Shown one piece after another: positions 6,217 through 6,825 of a stretch of DNA of 6,825 nt (position 1 is its first letter; each line of letters opens with the position of its first letter). Origin of the DNA: Gammaproteobacteria bacterium (GTDB lineage Bacteria; Pseudomonadota; Gammaproteobacteria; UWMA-0217); the NCBI GenBank assembly GCA_027031685.1, contig JALVPS010000067.1, positions 1 through 6,825 on the forward strand, in the 5' to 3' direction. The notes beneath the pieces were generated by a model, which saw only the letters and a list, made by a program, of their open reading frames with translations, was not told the DNA's origin and did no database searches. Position numbers and translations under genes: made by a program.

Positions 6217-6240
6217 GTCGGGCAGGGTGCCCGCCCCGAC
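6217..6240. promoter_or_regulatory. Inverted repeat upstream of the HTH gene, candidate operator or weak terminator
   Basis: CGGGCA (6219-6224) and TGCCCG (6228-6233) form a perfect 6-bp inverted repeat around GGG. An alternative outer pairing joins GTCGGG (6217-6222) with CCCGAC (6235-6240). It lies between the moeA stop and the HTH start codon on the minus strand. No T-run follows on either strand, so intrinsic termination of moeA is doubtful. Autoregulatory XRE proteins bind palindromes in their own promoters, so an operator role is possible but unproven. Confidence 0.3.
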
Positions 6241-6243
6241 AAT

Positions 6244-6825
6244 CTACACAAACCCCGCAAACGGCTGCACCCGCACGGTGGCGCCGGCGTCCAGGCTACC
6301 CTGTTCCTCGTCGAGGAGGATGAAGCAGTTGCCGTGGCTCATGGAGCTGAGGATGCCGGAGCCCTGGGCGCCGGTGCTGCGCACCTGCAGGATGCCGTCG
6401 GGGCCGGTGGCGAGGATGCCGCGGGCGAATTCGGCGCGGCCGGGGCGCTTGCGCAGGGGTTCGGTGAGGGTGGCGGGCAGGACGAGGGGCTGCCACTGGG
6501 TGTCGCCGGCCAGGCGGTGCAGGGCGGGCAGGACGAACTGGTAGAAGGTGACCATGACGGCCACGGGGTTGCCGGGCAGGCCGAAGAACCAGGCGTCGCC
6601 GAGGCGGCCGAAAGTGAGGGGGCGGCCGGGCTTCATGGCGATCTTCCAGAAGCTGACTTCGCCCAGTTCGTCCAGCACCTGCTTGGTGTAGTCGGCCTCG
6701 CCCACGGACACGCCGCCGGAGGTGATGACCAGGTCGGCGTGGCGGGCGGCCTCGGCGAAGGCGGCGCGCAGGGCGTCCAGGTCGTCGGGGACCACGCCCA
6801 GGTCGCGCAGTTCGACGCCGGCGCG
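6244..6825 (-). CDS. moeA: Molybdopterin molybdenumtransferase MoeA, C-terminal part
   Basis: MoeA inserts molybdate into adenylylated molybdopterin to form the molybdenum cofactor, acting in the cytoplasm. Only the last 193 residues are in the window, because the frame runs off the right edge without a start. The visible part begins within the MoCF-type domain and contains TSGGVSVGEADYTK, then FWKIAMKPGRPLTFG and the loop GLPGNPVAVMVTFYQ, which closely match E. coli MoeA. The C-terminal MoeA_C domain follows, with GSGILSSMSHGNCFILL near its end. The stop is TAG at 6244-6246. An in-frame GTG at 6795 is internal and not a plausible start, since upstream codons (GVELRDLG) still match the family. 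Its presence near a molybdenum formate dehydrogenase makes functional sense, though it is on the opposite strand and not in the same operon. Confidence 0.95.
   Translation of the reverse strand, partial: RAGVELRDLGVVPDDLDALRAAFAEAARHADLVITSGGVSVGEADYTKQVLDELGEVSFWKIAMKPGRPLTFGRLGDAWFFGLPGNPVAVMVTFYQFVLPALHRLAGDTQWQPLVLPATLTEPLRKRPGRAEFARGILATGPDGILQVRSTGAQGSGILSSMSHGNCFILLDEEQGSLDAGATVRVQPFAGFV

Overview
The window is GC-rich, densely coding DNA from a proteobacterium. A respiratory formate dehydrogenase of the proteobacterial three-subunit type, a molybdenum-cofactor gene and palindromic intergenic repeats of a kind common in high-GC beta- and gammaproteobacteria point to a gammaproteobacterium or betaproteobacterium. 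The species cannot be fixed from the sequence.

Left part, plus strand (1-4440): a compact fdhABC operon. fdhA (5' end outside the window) encodes the catalytic molybdo-bis-MGD subunit, with cysteine where E. coli FdnG has selenocysteine. fdhB encodes a four-cluster ferredoxin-like subunit. fdhC encodes a membrane cytochrome b with a signal-peptide-like N-terminus and four candidate heme-ligand histidines. Together they would oxidise formate, probably on the outer face of the inner membrane, and pass electrons through FeS clusters and two b hemes to the quinone pool. A 20-bp perfect GC-only palindrome sits between fdhB and fdhC.

Middle (4441-4593): the convergent junction between the fdh operon and the minus-strand genes. 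It contains a 104-bp structured element bounded by a 9-bp inverted repeat (GTAGGGCGT / ACGCCCTAC) and enclosing two hairpins and a T6 tract. It resembles a REP doublet or small MITE and may also end transcription.

Right part, minus strand (4594-6825), in transcription order: moeA (3' part only), a small XRE-type HTH regulator resembling an antitoxin without a toxin, a pair of tandem palindromes, a small cupin lacking its usual motif-2 histidine, and a MntA-HepT toxin-antitoxin pair overlapping by 8 nt. The 91-bp gap between mntA and the cupin gene (5243-5333) shows no gene or convincing promoter. The TA pair looks less GC-rich than its flanks and is probably acquired. MoeA inserts molybdenum into the cofactor that FdhA needs, so the flanks share a molybdenum theme while 4441-6243 looks like accessory DNA between them.

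I found no clearly new multi-gene system. The items most worth checking are the 104-bp palindromic element, the fdhB-fdhC palindrome, the lone HTH gene and the altered cupin.
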